From Ruminococcaceae bacterium UBA6413 (lineage in GTDB: Bacteria > Bacillota > Clostridia > Oscillospirales > Ruminococcaceae): DNA of 8,336 bases. Both the position numbers and the translations under genes were made by a program. Each line of letters starts with the position of its first letter. Position 1 is the stretch's first letter. The notes below the pieces were generated by a model. It saw only the letters and a list, made by a program, of their open reading frames with translations. It was not told the origin of the DNA and did no database searches. Of the stretch, positions 1 to 6,818 are shown in pieces. The stretch lies in the NCBI GenBank assembly GCA_002437415.1, contig DJPL01000017.1, positions 1-8,336 on the forward strand, written 5' to 3'.

Positions 1-400
1 AGTGCAGTTGCACTGATACACTCACGAAATTATTAACAACTTGTCGATATGGAAACTGTTTTCAGCGGTGCTAGCGATATATTCTATTATACTGCCGCAT
101 TTTTAAATATGCTCTAACAATTTAATATCGTTACTATCATTTCCAGTGCCCGTAGGGTGAGGGTCTGTATGTGCTTTTATGGTTTCGCGTCCTGCGAAAC
201 TCTGTGCACACACGTTTAATGCATCCTTGCATTGCTTGCCCATCCCGTTGCACCGATTTTTAATCTTCACAAACACCACCAACCCTGCACTATCCGTATT
301 ACTAGGCTTATAGTTCTTCGCCTGCACTTTCAACGAATTACAATATCACACTGTCTTAATCGCAGACTTGAACTTTTATAATAAAATTTCTGCTTTTCTA
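1..400. other. AT-rich stretch without a convincing gene
   Basis: No open frame here has a ribosome site with a normal start codon. The best frame lies on the minus strand (333 down to 103, 76 codons). It would have to start at TTG, has no Shine-Dalgarno, and has an in-frame stop a few codons upstream, so I do not call it. Its end reads like hydrophilic sequence (DPHPTGTGNDSNDIKLLEHI) that I do not recognise; it could be a decayed gene remnant. Bases 1-14 form a small perfect inverted repeat (AGTGCA, two bases, TGCACT), too short to interpret. The stretch is visibly richer in A+T than the genes that follow. Confidence 0.5.
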
Positions 401-429
401 TTGTAATAATCTTTGTTATATGGTAAAAT
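401..429 (+). promoter_or_regulatory. Probable sigma-A promoter of the lipoprotein gene
   Basis: TTGTAA at 401-406 and TAAAAT at 424-429 are separated by 17 bases, close to the housekeeping consensus (4/6 and 5/6). Transcription would begin near 436, leaving about 56 bases before the ATG at 492. The -10 box lies downstream of an in-frame ATG at 420, which argues against that upstream start. A perfect TATAAT at 377-382 is also present but has no good -35 box at the right distance. Confidence 0.5.
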
Positions 430-491
430 TATGTATAGCAACACACATCACACACCCGAAATCCCGCAATTCGTTTCAGAAAGGAATGTAT

Positions 492-2495
492 ATGAAAAGA
501 AATCCGTTTTTACTTACCGCAATAACCACAGCAATAATTTCATCTTTATTATTGACCTCGTGCCAATCCGACAGAACGACAAGCACCGATAACCTGGACT
601 TTATCGCGCAGAACAGCTCTGCGACCGAAGCCGACAGCAGTGACGGTAATTCGTCCGATAAAAAGTCTTTGCGCACCGTAACCGAAATTCCGTCGGGCGA
701 GCTTTCGGACACCGACAAATTTTTCAGGGGAATATGGGTCGACGAAAACGGCTTTGTCGCAAACTTCACTAATAGCGGCAGGCAGTCGGTATTCGATGAA
801 ACAGATATTCTTGAAATTGTCGACAAGATATCCGACGAGTCTTCCGATGAGGCTTTGAAAAAAATCAGCATTACGGCAAAGGACGCCGACACTATAGAAA
901 TTATCAGTGACGGCAAAAACTATACCGCATATCACGCCTACAGCGCCAAGGGTCAGGAGCTTATCGAAAAGTTCCAAAATTCCGCGCTCGGAGAATGGGT
1001 AATTTGCGATAACGGTTACGAACAGACTATAAACATAAAAAAATACAACCTGCTGACAGCCTTTAAAAACGATCTCGACGGTGATATATACACAGTCGGG
1101 CTTGAGGGTGTAAAGCTGCGCATAACAATGCTCGGCGATACTGACGGTTTTGTAAGGCTGGACGGCGAAAAGCTGAAGTTATACTCTGTATACGGCAATT
1201 ATATTTCATCGTTCGACCTTGTCAAAAAAGGCAGTAATGAATATAAAAAGCTGACCGATGCAGGCGAAAAGCTTGACGGCACCTGGGTATATCCCTATGA
1301 TACCGAAACTACACTTGCGTTTTCCGATAACGGCACTAAGCTTACTGTGACAGGCGACGCATACGGCATAATATTCGGAGATAAATACAGCGATATTTCG
1401 GGAAATACATACGATATTTCCGCAAAGTATGAAAACGGCTCGATCGTTGTTACAGCGGACGGAAATACTTTATTTTATATAGAACGTTACGAAAAAAAGC
1501 TTGTTGTTTTCACAAAAAACGACAGCTCATACCCACAGATCGAACTTTACCCCAAGGACAGCGACACTGTCACCGAAGCACAGAAAACAGAAAAGCTGAT
1601 GAACGAAAAGGCGGATCTGCTCACCGCTTACCCCGATAATGACGACTGGCTCAGAATTACAGACAGCGGAGATATCTTGTCGCTTGCCGATAAGGAATAC
1701 ATCGACAAGTACGCAAACAGCGGTTACTTTATAGCAGGAACGCCGCAGGAGATCGCAAGCTTTGTGTACTATGTTAATACTCAGCCTTTAGAGCAGGGTC
1801 AGGTAGCGCTTGAGCTTTCCGCCGATATTGACCTTTCGGGCTACGACTGGGCACCTATGGGCTGGAGCGATTATGGCAATACAGAACACCCGTTCTCATT
1901 TTGCGTATTCGGCAAGGGTCACACGATAAAGAATATGACGATAAACTCAGAGGACAGCAATGTCGGATTTATCGGTTGGGGAACAGTTTGCGGAGTGTTT
2001 GAGCTGAATATTGAGAACGCTGAGGTAAACGGCAACGACAATGTAGGTGTTCTTACAGGTCAGGCTATAATGGGCAATTATCAAAACTGCCACGTCAGCG
2101 GAAATGTCAGCGGTGGCAGTGCGGGCTCACTGCTCGGCTATGAGGCAAACTCCGATATCACAGACTGCTCCGCCGATGTCACAGTAAACGGGGAGAAATT
2201 CGGTTTCCTGTCGTGGAACGAACAGCAGAAGAGCGAAATCAAGATAGATGATCCTGTTACAATAACGATAGACGAAAGCTACACCGTTACCCGCCCCGAG
2301 GTAAGCGGTTATACAAACCTTGGCTGGATGGTTTTAGAGGACGGACAGCAAGTGCTCCACAGAAACGCCGAGGACGAGCTGGGCTACAGCTATTTCGGCA
2401 ACGAGCCGGGTCACAGCTATGAGATATATCTCACAGCTTATGTTCAGGGTCAGTATGTGCCGATAAGCAATATTATTGAATATACGGTGAAATAA
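492..2495 (+). CDS. Secreted lipoprotein with three GxWV modules and GLUG-like repeats
   Basis: The predicted 667-residue protein begins with two basic residues and a hydrophobic stretch ending in L-T-S-C, a lipobox with Cys24 as lipid anchor, so it should sit on the outer face of the cytoplasmic membrane. The start at 492 is chosen because AGAAAGGA (478-485) lies 6 bases upstream; the in-frame ATG at 486 touches that site and the one at 420 adds a tail before the signal peptide. A Ser/Asp/Thr-rich linker (about 25-70) leads to three diverged modules opening with G-x-W-V at residues 80, 167 and 263, each rich in short beta-like segments. After a spacer, residues 405-580 resemble GLUG-motif proteins: a DIDLSG-x-DWAPMGW segment near 445, then GF/GV/GS-type repeats at about 491, 518, 544 and 570, a 26-residue period suggesting a beta-helix. 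The final 80 residues look like another beta domain. A role in adhesion or surface binding is inference; no catalytic motif is seen. Confidence 0.85.
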   Translation: MKRNPFLLTAITTAIISSLLLTSCQSDRTTSTDNLDFIAQNSSATEADSSDGNSSDKKSLRTVTEIPSGELSDTDKFFRGIWVDENGFVANFTNSGRQSVFDETDILEIVDKISDESSDEALKKISITAKDADTIEIISDGKNYTAYHAYSAKGQELIEKFQNSALGEWVICDNGYEQTINIKKYNLLTAFKNDLDGDIYTVGLEGVKLRITMLGDTDGFVRLDGEKLKLYSVYGNYISSFDLVKKGSNEYKKLTDAGEKLDGTWVYPYDTETTLAFSDNGTKLTVTGDAYGIIFGDKYSDISGNTYDISAKYENGSIVVTADGNTLFYIERYEKKLVVFTKNDSSYPQIELYPKDSDTVTEAQKTEKLMNEKADLLTAYPDNDDWLRITDSGDILSLADKEYIDKYANSGYFIAGTPQEIASFVYYVNTQPLEQGQVALELSADIDLSGYDWAPMGWSDYGNTEHPFSFCVFGKGHTIKNMTINSEDSNVGFIGWGTVCGVFELNIENAEVNGNDNVGVLTGQAIMGNYQNCHVSGNVSGGSAGSLLGYEANSDITDCSADVTVNGEKFGFLSWNEQQKSEIKIDDPVTITIDESYTVTRPEVSGYTNLGWMVLEDGQQVLHRNAEDELGYSYFGNEPGHSYEIYLTAYVQGQYVPISNIIEYTVK

Positions 2496-2508
2496 CCGTA
2501 AATTTTAC

Positions 2509-2544
2509 AGTACCGCAATTATTATGTTGCGGTACTTGATTTTT
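2509..2544 (+). terminator. Intrinsic terminator after the lipoprotein gene
   Basis: A perfect 10-bp inverted repeat (AGTACCGCAA at 2509-2518 and TTGCGGTACT at 2527-2536) with an 8-base loop is followed by TGATTTTT. It begins 13 bases after the lipoprotein stop codon, so the lipoprotein is probably transcribed alone. Confidence 0.85.
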
Positions 2545-2564
2545 GCACCAAAAAGTAGTACAAT
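2536..2564 (+). promoter_or_regulatory. Probable sigma-A promoter of the esterase gene
   Basis: TTGATT (2536-2541) and TACAAT (2559-2564) are separated by 17 bases, matching the consensus at 4/6 and 5/6. The -35 box overlaps the T-tract of the preceding terminator. A start near 2571 would give an mRNA leader of about 56 bases before the esterase ATG. Confidence 0.55.
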
Positions 2565-2626
2565 TATCGTGTGAAATTATATCTCCGCTTAAATCGCGGA
2601 AATTGGCATAATGAAAGGACAACAGC

Positions 2627-3436
2627 ATGACTATAAAGACATACTTTTTAAGCGAAGACAAGTCGGTCTATTTAAAGGCATATATGCTTGACAATGTGGA
2701 CGGTCTGCCGTTCTGCGAAAAGCGCCCGGGTATACTTATTCTCCCCGGCGGCGGATATGAATTCTGCTCCGCAAGAGAGGGTGAGCCTGTCGCTATGCAC
2801 TATCTTGCCGAGGGCTATAACGCTTTCGTGCTGATATACAGCATCAACGCAAGACATCCTGCCCCGCTTCTCAACGCTTCGTATGCTATTCTGAAATTAA
2901 GACAGAGATGCGAAGAGTTCGGCATAGACCCGAACAAGCTTGCAGTATGGGGCGCAAGTGCGGGCGGACACCTTGCCGCTTGTACCGCTACAATGTGGCA
3001 GGATCCTACTATATATAAGGCGCTCGGCTGTAAGCCCGAGGATATCCGCCCCGACGCGGCGATACTGAGCTACCCTGTTATCAGCGGCACGACAAATCCG
3101 CACAAGGGCTCGTTTGATGTACTGCTCGGCAAGGACGCTTCAAGAGATGAGCTGTCAAAGCTGTCTATCGAAAACCGCGTAACGCCAAAGACACCCCCGA
3201 TATTCTTATGGTGCACCGCGAATGACGATTGCGTTCCCGCGCAGAACAGCCTTGTTATGGCTAAGGCGTGCGTATCAAATAAAGTCCCCGTTGAGCTTCA
3301 TATGTTCGACTGCGGACCTCACGGACTTTCGACCTGCGACAAGGTAACAGGCTGGAACGAGGCTTTCTATCTTGATAATTGCAGACAGTGGATTAAGATG
3401 TCCGTTGACTTCCTTGCTAAGTATCTGAAGGTCTGA
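2627..3436 (+). CDS. Alpha/beta-hydrolase, acetyl-esterase/BD-FAE-like
   Basis: This 269-residue protein has the layout of small alpha/beta-hydrolase esterases related to acetyl-xylan and feruloyl esterases. An oxyanion-loop segment LPGGGY lies at 39-44, followed by the family-like SAREGEPVA stretch. The nucleophile elbow GASAGG places the catalytic serine at 111. The acid is Asp200 or Asp201 in NDDCVP, and His232 in PHGLS completes the triad. There is no signal peptide, so it should act in the cytoplasm, perhaps on acylated sugars taken up by the cell; the substrate cannot be read from sequence. The PGGGY form in place of the classical HGGG is usual for this clade as I recall it. AAAGGA (2614-2619) sits 7 bases before the ATG. 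It has its own probable promoter, and no terminator separates it from lysA, so the two may be co-transcribed. Confidence 0.85.
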   Translation: MTIKTYFLSEDKSVYLKAYMLDNVDGLPFCEKRPGILILPGGGYEFCSAREGEPVAMHYLAEGYNAFVLIYSINARHPAPLLNASYAILKLRQRCEEFGIDPNKLAVWGASAGGHLAACTATMWQDPTIYKALGCKPEDIRPDAAILSYPVISGTTNPHKGSFDVLLGKDASRDELSKLSIENRVTPKTPPIFLWCTANDDCVPAQNSLVMAKACVSNKVPVELHMFDCGPHGLSTCDKVTGWNEAFYLDNCRQWIKMSVDFLAKYLKV

Positions 3437-3505
3437 GCAGATGTAAACTATAAACCAAGCCGTAGCATAAACGGCAGAATATAAACAAAAGAAAGAGGCA
3501 TAAAA

Positions 3506-4777
3506 ATGAGCAAAGTACCCTTTACCACAAAGGAAAAGCTGGAGGAGATCATCAAGGAGATCCCCACACCCTTCCACATTTATGACGAAAAAGGAATAAG
3601 AGAAACAGCAAGAAAGCTGTATGACGCGTTCTCATGGAACAAGGGCTTCAGAGAATATTTTGCCGTAAAGGCAACTCCCAACCCCTACCTTATGGAAATA
3701 CTCAAGGAAGAGGGCTGCGGCTTTGACTGCTCAAGCTACACGGAGCTTATGCTGTCCGACAAGGTTGGCGCTAAACAGCACGACATTATGTTCAGCTCGA
3801 ACGCTACTCCCGATGAGGACTTCAAGCTTGCTTACAAGCTCGGCGCGATCATCAATCTTGACGACTTCACGCATATAGATGTACTCGACAAGCTGACAGG
3901 TATCCCCGAAACCATCTGCTGTCGTTACAATCCCGGCGGTGAATTCAAGACAAGCGAAAAGGGCAACGTAATGGATACCCCTAAGGATGCTAAGTACGGT
4001 ATGACCCATGAGCAGATAATCGAGGCATACAAGATACTTAAGGAAAAGGGCGCTAAGCGCTTCGGTATGCATGCTTTCCTTGCAAGCAACACACTGACCA
4101 ATGAGTATTACCCCGTACTCGCAGGAATTTTATTCAGAACAGCGGTTGAGATAAAGGAAAAGACAGGCGTACAGTTAAGCTTCATCAATCTTTCAGGCGG
4201 TGTAGGCGTTCCTTATAAGCCAGACCAGCCCGCTAACGATATCAAGGTGATAGGCGAGGGTGTACGCAAGGCTTTTGAAGAGATACTCGTTCCCGCAGGT
4301 ATGGGCGATGTAGCTATCTTCACAGAGCTTGGCAGATATATGCTTGCTCCCAACGGTGCGCTCGTTGCAAAGGCTATCCGCGAAAAGCACATCTACAAGG
4401 AATATATCGGACTTGACGCTTGTGCCGCTAATCTTATGCGTCCCGCTATCTACGGCGCATATCATCATATTACGGTCATGGGCAAGGAAAATCAGCCCTG
4501 CGACCACAAGTACGACATAACAGGCGGTCTTTGCGAGAACTGCGATAAGTTCGCTGTTGACCGTATGCTCCCGAAGATAGATATCGGCGATATAATCTAT
4601 ATCCATGACACAGGCGCGCATGGCTTCTCGATGGGTTACAACTACAACGGTAAGCTCCGCAGTGCCGAGGTTCTTCTGAAGGAGGACGGCTCATTCAAGC
4701 TTATCCGCCGTGCAGAAAAGCCCGAGGATTATTTTGCAACATTCGATTTCTCGGATAAGTACAGCTTTTCCAAGTAA
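3506..4777 (+). CDS. lysA: Diaminopimelate decarboxylase (LysA)
   Basis: The enzyme is expected to decarboxylate meso-diaminopimelate to L-lysine, the last step of lysine synthesis, using pyridoxal phosphate in the cytoplasm. The 423 residues match the usual length. The N-terminal barrel of fold-type III carries the PLP lysine at Lys55 in FAVKATPNP. The glycine-rich phosphate-binding loop is NLSGGVGVPY, and FTELGRYMLAPNGALV matches the E-x-GR segment. Cys343 begins CENCDKFA, corresponding to the CESGD active-site motif supplied across the dimer, and HDTGAHGFSMGYNYN near the end matches the DAGAYGF-type substrate region. The CEN variant belongs, as I recall, to a divergent clade common in anaerobes. 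AAAGAGG (3492-3498) lies 7 bases before the ATG. A related basic amino-acid or carboxynorspermidine decarboxylase is less likely given the C-terminal motifs. The gene ends just before a strong terminator. Confidence 0.88.
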   Translation: MSKVPFTTKEKLEEIIKEIPTPFHIYDEKGIRETARKLYDAFSWNKGFREYFAVKATPNPYLMEILKEEGCGFDCSSYTELMLSDKVGAKQHDIMFSSNATPDEDFKLAYKLGAIINLDDFTHIDVLDKLTGIPETICCRYNPGGEFKTSEKGNVMDTPKDAKYGMTHEQIIEAYKILKEKGAKRFGMHAFLASNTLTNEYYPVLAGILFRTAVEIKEKTGVQLSFINLSGGVGVPYKPDQPANDIKVIGEGVRKAFEEILVPAGMGDVAIFTELGRYMLAPNGALVAKAIREKHIYKEYIGLDACAANLMRPAIYGAYHHITVMGKENQPCDHKYDITGGLCENCDKFAVDRMLPKIDIGDIIYIHDTGAHGFSMGYNYNGKLRSAEVLLKEDGSFKLIRRAEKPEDYFATFDFSDKYSFSK

Positions 4778-4792
4778 TTAAACCGAATATCG

Positions 4793-4829
4793 GGGCAGAT
4801 GACGGGAGTTGTCTGCCCTTTTGATTTAT
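4793..4829 (+). terminator. Intrinsic terminator after lysA
   Basis: GGGCAGATGAC (4793-4803) pairs with GTTGTCTGCCC (4808-4818) around a GGGA tetraloop, 11 bp including two G-U pairs. TTTTGATTTATT follows. It lies 15 bases past the lysA stop codon. Confidence 0.88.
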
Positions 4830-4867
4830 TGCGATACGATGAAATGTAAAGACAAAGGAGAAAATAT

Positions 4868-5404
4868 ATGAATGTAACATTAAAGCCGACAGGTTTGTAC
4901 TCGCCTGCGCAAAATCAAATCAATAGGCAGACTGCGCAGAATAAAGTCAATTCCAACGAAACGCAGAAAGTGCAGGAGAATGCCGCCTCCGAGGACGCTC
5001 ACGCTGAGGAAAAGACAAGGCTTGAACAGCTGAGAGAGCAGAAAAAGCAGGAATATGACAGTGCGATGCAGCAGCTTGAGCAAATGCGTGAGGCGGAAAA
5101 GCAGGCTGAGAAAAGCGGAAAGAAGTTCACCGACTACGGAAAGCTTCTTAAGATAGCTATGCGTATAATGAACGGCGATAAAGTGCCTATGGCGGACAGA
5201 AAAAAGCTAGCCGAGGAGATGCCCGATCTTTATAAGCAGGCGACGCTAATGCGCCGTACCGACAACGACAAGCCTAAGAAGTACAAGAGCGAATACGAGG
5301 ACGACAAGGATAAAAGCGCTGTCGAGAAAATGCTTGACGGAATGGACGGAGCGGACGACGCTTCCGATGTTATGAACGATCTGCTCGGCTCGTCCGGAGA
5401 GTAA
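4868..5404 (+). CDS. Uncharacterised coiled-coil protein
   Basis: I cannot assign a function to this 178-residue protein. Residues 1-45 are polar, Asn/Gln-rich and probably disordered. Residues 47-85 are dense in Glu, Lys, Arg and Gln with spaced Leu, as in a coiled coil. Residues 88-131 form the only part that looks like a folded helical domain (DYGKLLKIAMRIMNGDKVP, then a PDLYKQA segment); similar segments occur, as I recall, in unannotated clostridial proteins. The tail from about 141 is strongly acidic. There is no signal peptide or membrane segment, so it is cytoplasmic. AAAGGAG (4854-4860) sits 7 bases before the ATG. Only 16 bases separate it from the PARG-like gene, so the two are almost certainly co-transcribed, hinting at a shared process. 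I found no convincing promoter in the 38 bases between the lysA terminator and this gene. Confidence 0.75.
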   Translation: MNVTLKPTGLYSPAQNQINRQTAQNKVNSNETQKVQENAASEDAHAEEKTRLEQLREQKKQEYDSAMQQLEQMREAEKQAEKSGKKFTDYGKLLKIAMRIMNGDKVPMADRKKLAEEMPDLYKQATLMRRTDNDKPKKYKSEYEDDKDKSAVEKMLDGMDGADDASDVMNDLLGSSGE

Positions 5405-5420
5405 TCACGAAAGGAACAAT

Positions 5421-6263
5421 ATGCAGGACAAACGACAAACCAACGTAGAAGTATTTGAAGATACAATGGGGCAATACAAGAGCAACTCCACCCTCAAAGC
5501 GGCGGTGAGCAACTCGGTTGCAAATCAGAAGTTCACCGGAGCGTATGAAGCTGTGGAATTGCCGCAATCGCCGGGATATTCCCCGACCGTTACGGTAAGC
5601 GGTAAACGCTCGCTCGAAGCGGCAATGGAATACGCAAAGCAGGGTATGAAAACCTGTGTGCTGAACTTTGCCTCGGCAAGTAACCCGGGCGGCGGTGTAA
5701 CGCATGGCTCTTCGGCTCAGGAGGAGTCTATCTGCCGCTGTTCAACGCTCTACCCTTGCCTTAACACGGGCGATATGTGGGGGTGCTTCTACACTCCGCA
5801 CAGAAATGCCCATAATCCGCTGTACAACGACGACTGCATCTATACGCCTGACGTGTATGTGATAAAGAGCGATACAAGCACACCGAAGCTGTTACCGGAA
5901 AGCGAATGGCAGAAGGTGAGCATTATCACCTGCGCCGCTCCCAATCTGCGCCCGAAGCCGAGCAACAGTATGAACCCCGGAGCGGGCGACAAGCAGGCTA
6001 AAGTAACCGATAAAGAGCTCACTGAGCTCCTTCGCTCAAGGATACGCAGGATATTTGAAATTGCGGCGGCAAACGGTAACGAAGCACTGATACTCGGCGC
6101 ATTCGGTTGCGGTGCGTTTATGAACCCGCCGACTGTCGTTGCAAAGGTATTTTCGGAGCAGTTGCAGACATTCCGCGGATACTTTAAAGCGATAGAATTC
6201 GCGGTATATCACACCGAGCGCGATGCACAGAATTATAACGCTTTCAAGGCGATTATAAAATAG
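5421..6263 (+). CDS. Bacterial-type poly(ADP-ribose) glycohydrolase (TIGR02452-like)
   Basis: The product should remove ADP-ribose from poly-ADP-ribosylated targets through a macrodomain fold. The diagnostic PARG signature GGG-x(6-8)-QEE is complete: Asn88-Pro89, Gly90-Gly92, seven residues, then Gln100-Glu101-Glu102, where Glu102 corresponds to the catalytic glutamate of characterised bacterial PARGs. It is followed by the family-typical CRCSTLYPCL, the ITCAAPNLRP strand-loop and, near 226-237, GAFGCGAFMNPP, which forms the phosphate/ribose-binding loop. At 280 residues it is complete for the microbial-type family. The N-terminal VFEDTM segment is also typical and supports the ATG at 5421, with AAAGGA (5410-5415) 5 bases upstream. 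It follows the coiled-coil gene by 16 bases. No ADP-ribosyltransferase is visible in the window, so the source of its substrate (DNA-damage signalling, toxin, phage or host NAD chemistry) is unknown. Confidence 0.87.
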   Translation: MQDKRQTNVEVFEDTMGQYKSNSTLKAAVSNSVANQKFTGAYEAVELPQSPGYSPTVTVSGKRSLEAAMEYAKQGMKTCVLNFASASNPGGGVTHGSSAQEESICRCSTLYPCLNTGDMWGCFYTPHRNAHNPLYNDDCIYTPDVYVIKSDTSTPKLLPESEWQKVSIITCAAPNLRPKPSNSMNPGAGDKQAKVTDKELTELLRSRIRRIFEIAAANGNEALILGAFGCGAFMNPPTVVAKVFSEQLQTFRGYFKAIEFAVYHTERDAQNYNAFKAIIK

Positions 6264-6303
6264 TCAATATTCCCGCAACGGGTTTAATTCAGGAGGTATT
6301 TTT

Positions 6304-6705
6304 ATGAAGACGTTACTTGATGTATGCAAATTTTTAAAGGCGGCAGGCACATATTATCTTGCCACAATTGACGGTGACAAGCCGAGAGTAAGACCTTTCG
6401 GCACAGCCCATATCTACAACGGAAAGCTGTACATACAGACAGGAAAGAAAAAGGCTGTATCACAGCAGATAGCCGCAAATCCCAATGTTGAGATATGCGC
6501 TATGGCTGACGGCGACTGGCTCAGAATTGAGGGTCAGCTTGTCGAGGACGACGACCGCGCGGCTAGAGTTTCTATGCTTGACGCTTACCCCGAGCTTAAG
6601 GCTATGTATGATGCAGACGACGGTAACACACAGGTATTCTGGCTGAAAAATGCTACCGCTACCCTGTCGTCATTTACAAAGCCGCAGGAAACGGTTACAT
6701 TCTGA
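6304..6705 (+). CDS. Pyridoxamine 5'-phosphate oxidase-fold flavoprotein
   Basis: This 133-residue protein matches the small split-barrel FMN-binding family: an N-terminal helix (LLDVCKFLKAAG), then TYYLATIDGDKPRVRPFGTAHIYNGKLYIQTGKKKAVSQQIAANPNVEI. That is the conserved sheet in which the R-x-R-P-F stretch and the following Lys residues contact flavin phosphate, and DWLRIEGQLV is the third conserved block. It is too short, and lacks the substrate residues, to be a true PdxH. Such proteins are generally FMN-, F420- or heme-binding oxidoreductases with unassigned substrates. AGGAGGT (6291-6297) sits 6 bases before the ATG. The 40-base gap after the PARG-like gene has only a weak CCCG-CAA-CGGG hairpin, so read-through from upstream is likely. 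The end of its coding sequence seems to house the promoter of the transporter leader. Confidence 0.82.
   Translation: MKTLLDVCKFLKAAGTYYLATIDGDKPRVRPFGTAHIYNGKLYIQTGKKKAVSQQIAANPNVEICAMADGDWLRIEGQLVEDDDRAARVSMLDAYPELKAMYDADDGNTQVFWLKNATATLSSFTKPQETVTF
6673..6701 (+). promoter_or_regulatory. Probable promoter of the MFS transporter leader, inside the upstream gene
   Basis: TTTACA (6673-6678) and TACATT (6696-6701) are separated by 17 bases (5/6 and 4/6 matches). Both boxes lie within the last codons of the flavoprotein gene. A start near 6708 would give a leader of about 154 bases that carries the whole structured region and its Shine-Dalgarno at 6725-6732. Confidence 0.45.
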
Positions 6706-6740
6706 CAAATGTCAGGAATAATTTAAAAGGAGTGACCGGA

Positions 6741-6779
6741 TTGATAATCTGCGCTATCACAGCTCCATGCAAGGCTTAG
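6741..6779 (+). CDS. Possible 12-codon upstream ORF (leader peptide) of the MFS gene
   Basis: A strong ribosome site, AAAAGGAG (6725-6732), stands 8 bases before TTG at 6741, which opens a 12-codon frame encoding M-I-I-C-A-I-T-A-P-C-K-A and ending at TAG (6777-6779). The last codons overlap arm A and the 5' part of the long alternative stem, so a ribosome here would decide which leader fold forms. A second frame through the same bases stays open to TAA at 6806-6808 and reads RYHSSMQGLADNRMEKIQ at its end, but has only an ATT near the ribosome site or an internal ATG at 6767. I cannot tell which frame is translated. Confidence 0.38.
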   Translation: MIICAITAPCKA

Positions 6780-6818
6780 CGGATAACCGCATGGAGAAAA
6801 TTCAATAATTATCCGCTG

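Noticed and set aside
103..333. Minus-strand 76-codon frame in the AT-rich start of the window
   Set aside because: It needs a TTG start, has no Shine-Dalgarno, has an in-frame stop just upstream and resembles no family I know.
420..491. Longer start for the lipoprotein at ATG 420
   Set aside because: It has no ribosome site, overlaps the likely -10 box, and would bury the signal peptide 24 residues inside the protein.
476..977. Two overlapping minus-strand frames opposite the lipoprotein start
   Set aside because: They overlap each other and a well-supported + strand gene, and neither has a ribosome site or recognisable motif.
3459..3475. GCCGT/ACGGC hairpin between esterase and lysA as a terminator
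   Set aside because: It has only 5 bp with no T-run after it; co-transcription of the two genes remains likely.
4821..4850. Promoter for the coiled-coil/PARG pair from TTGATT at 4821
   Set aside because: The only -10-like hexamers lie at poor spacing (TACGAT at 8 bases, TGTAAA at 18), so I could not support it.
6272..6282. CCCG-CAA-CGGG hairpin between the PARG-like and flavoprotein genes
   Set aside because: It has 4 bp and a 3-base loop, too weak for a terminator despite the following TTTAATT.
6700..6717. TTCTGAC/GTCAGGA hairpin overlapping the flavoprotein stop codon as a terminator
   Set aside because: A 7-bp stem with a G-U pair followed by only TAATTT is weak, and it overlaps the likely transporter promoter and start site.
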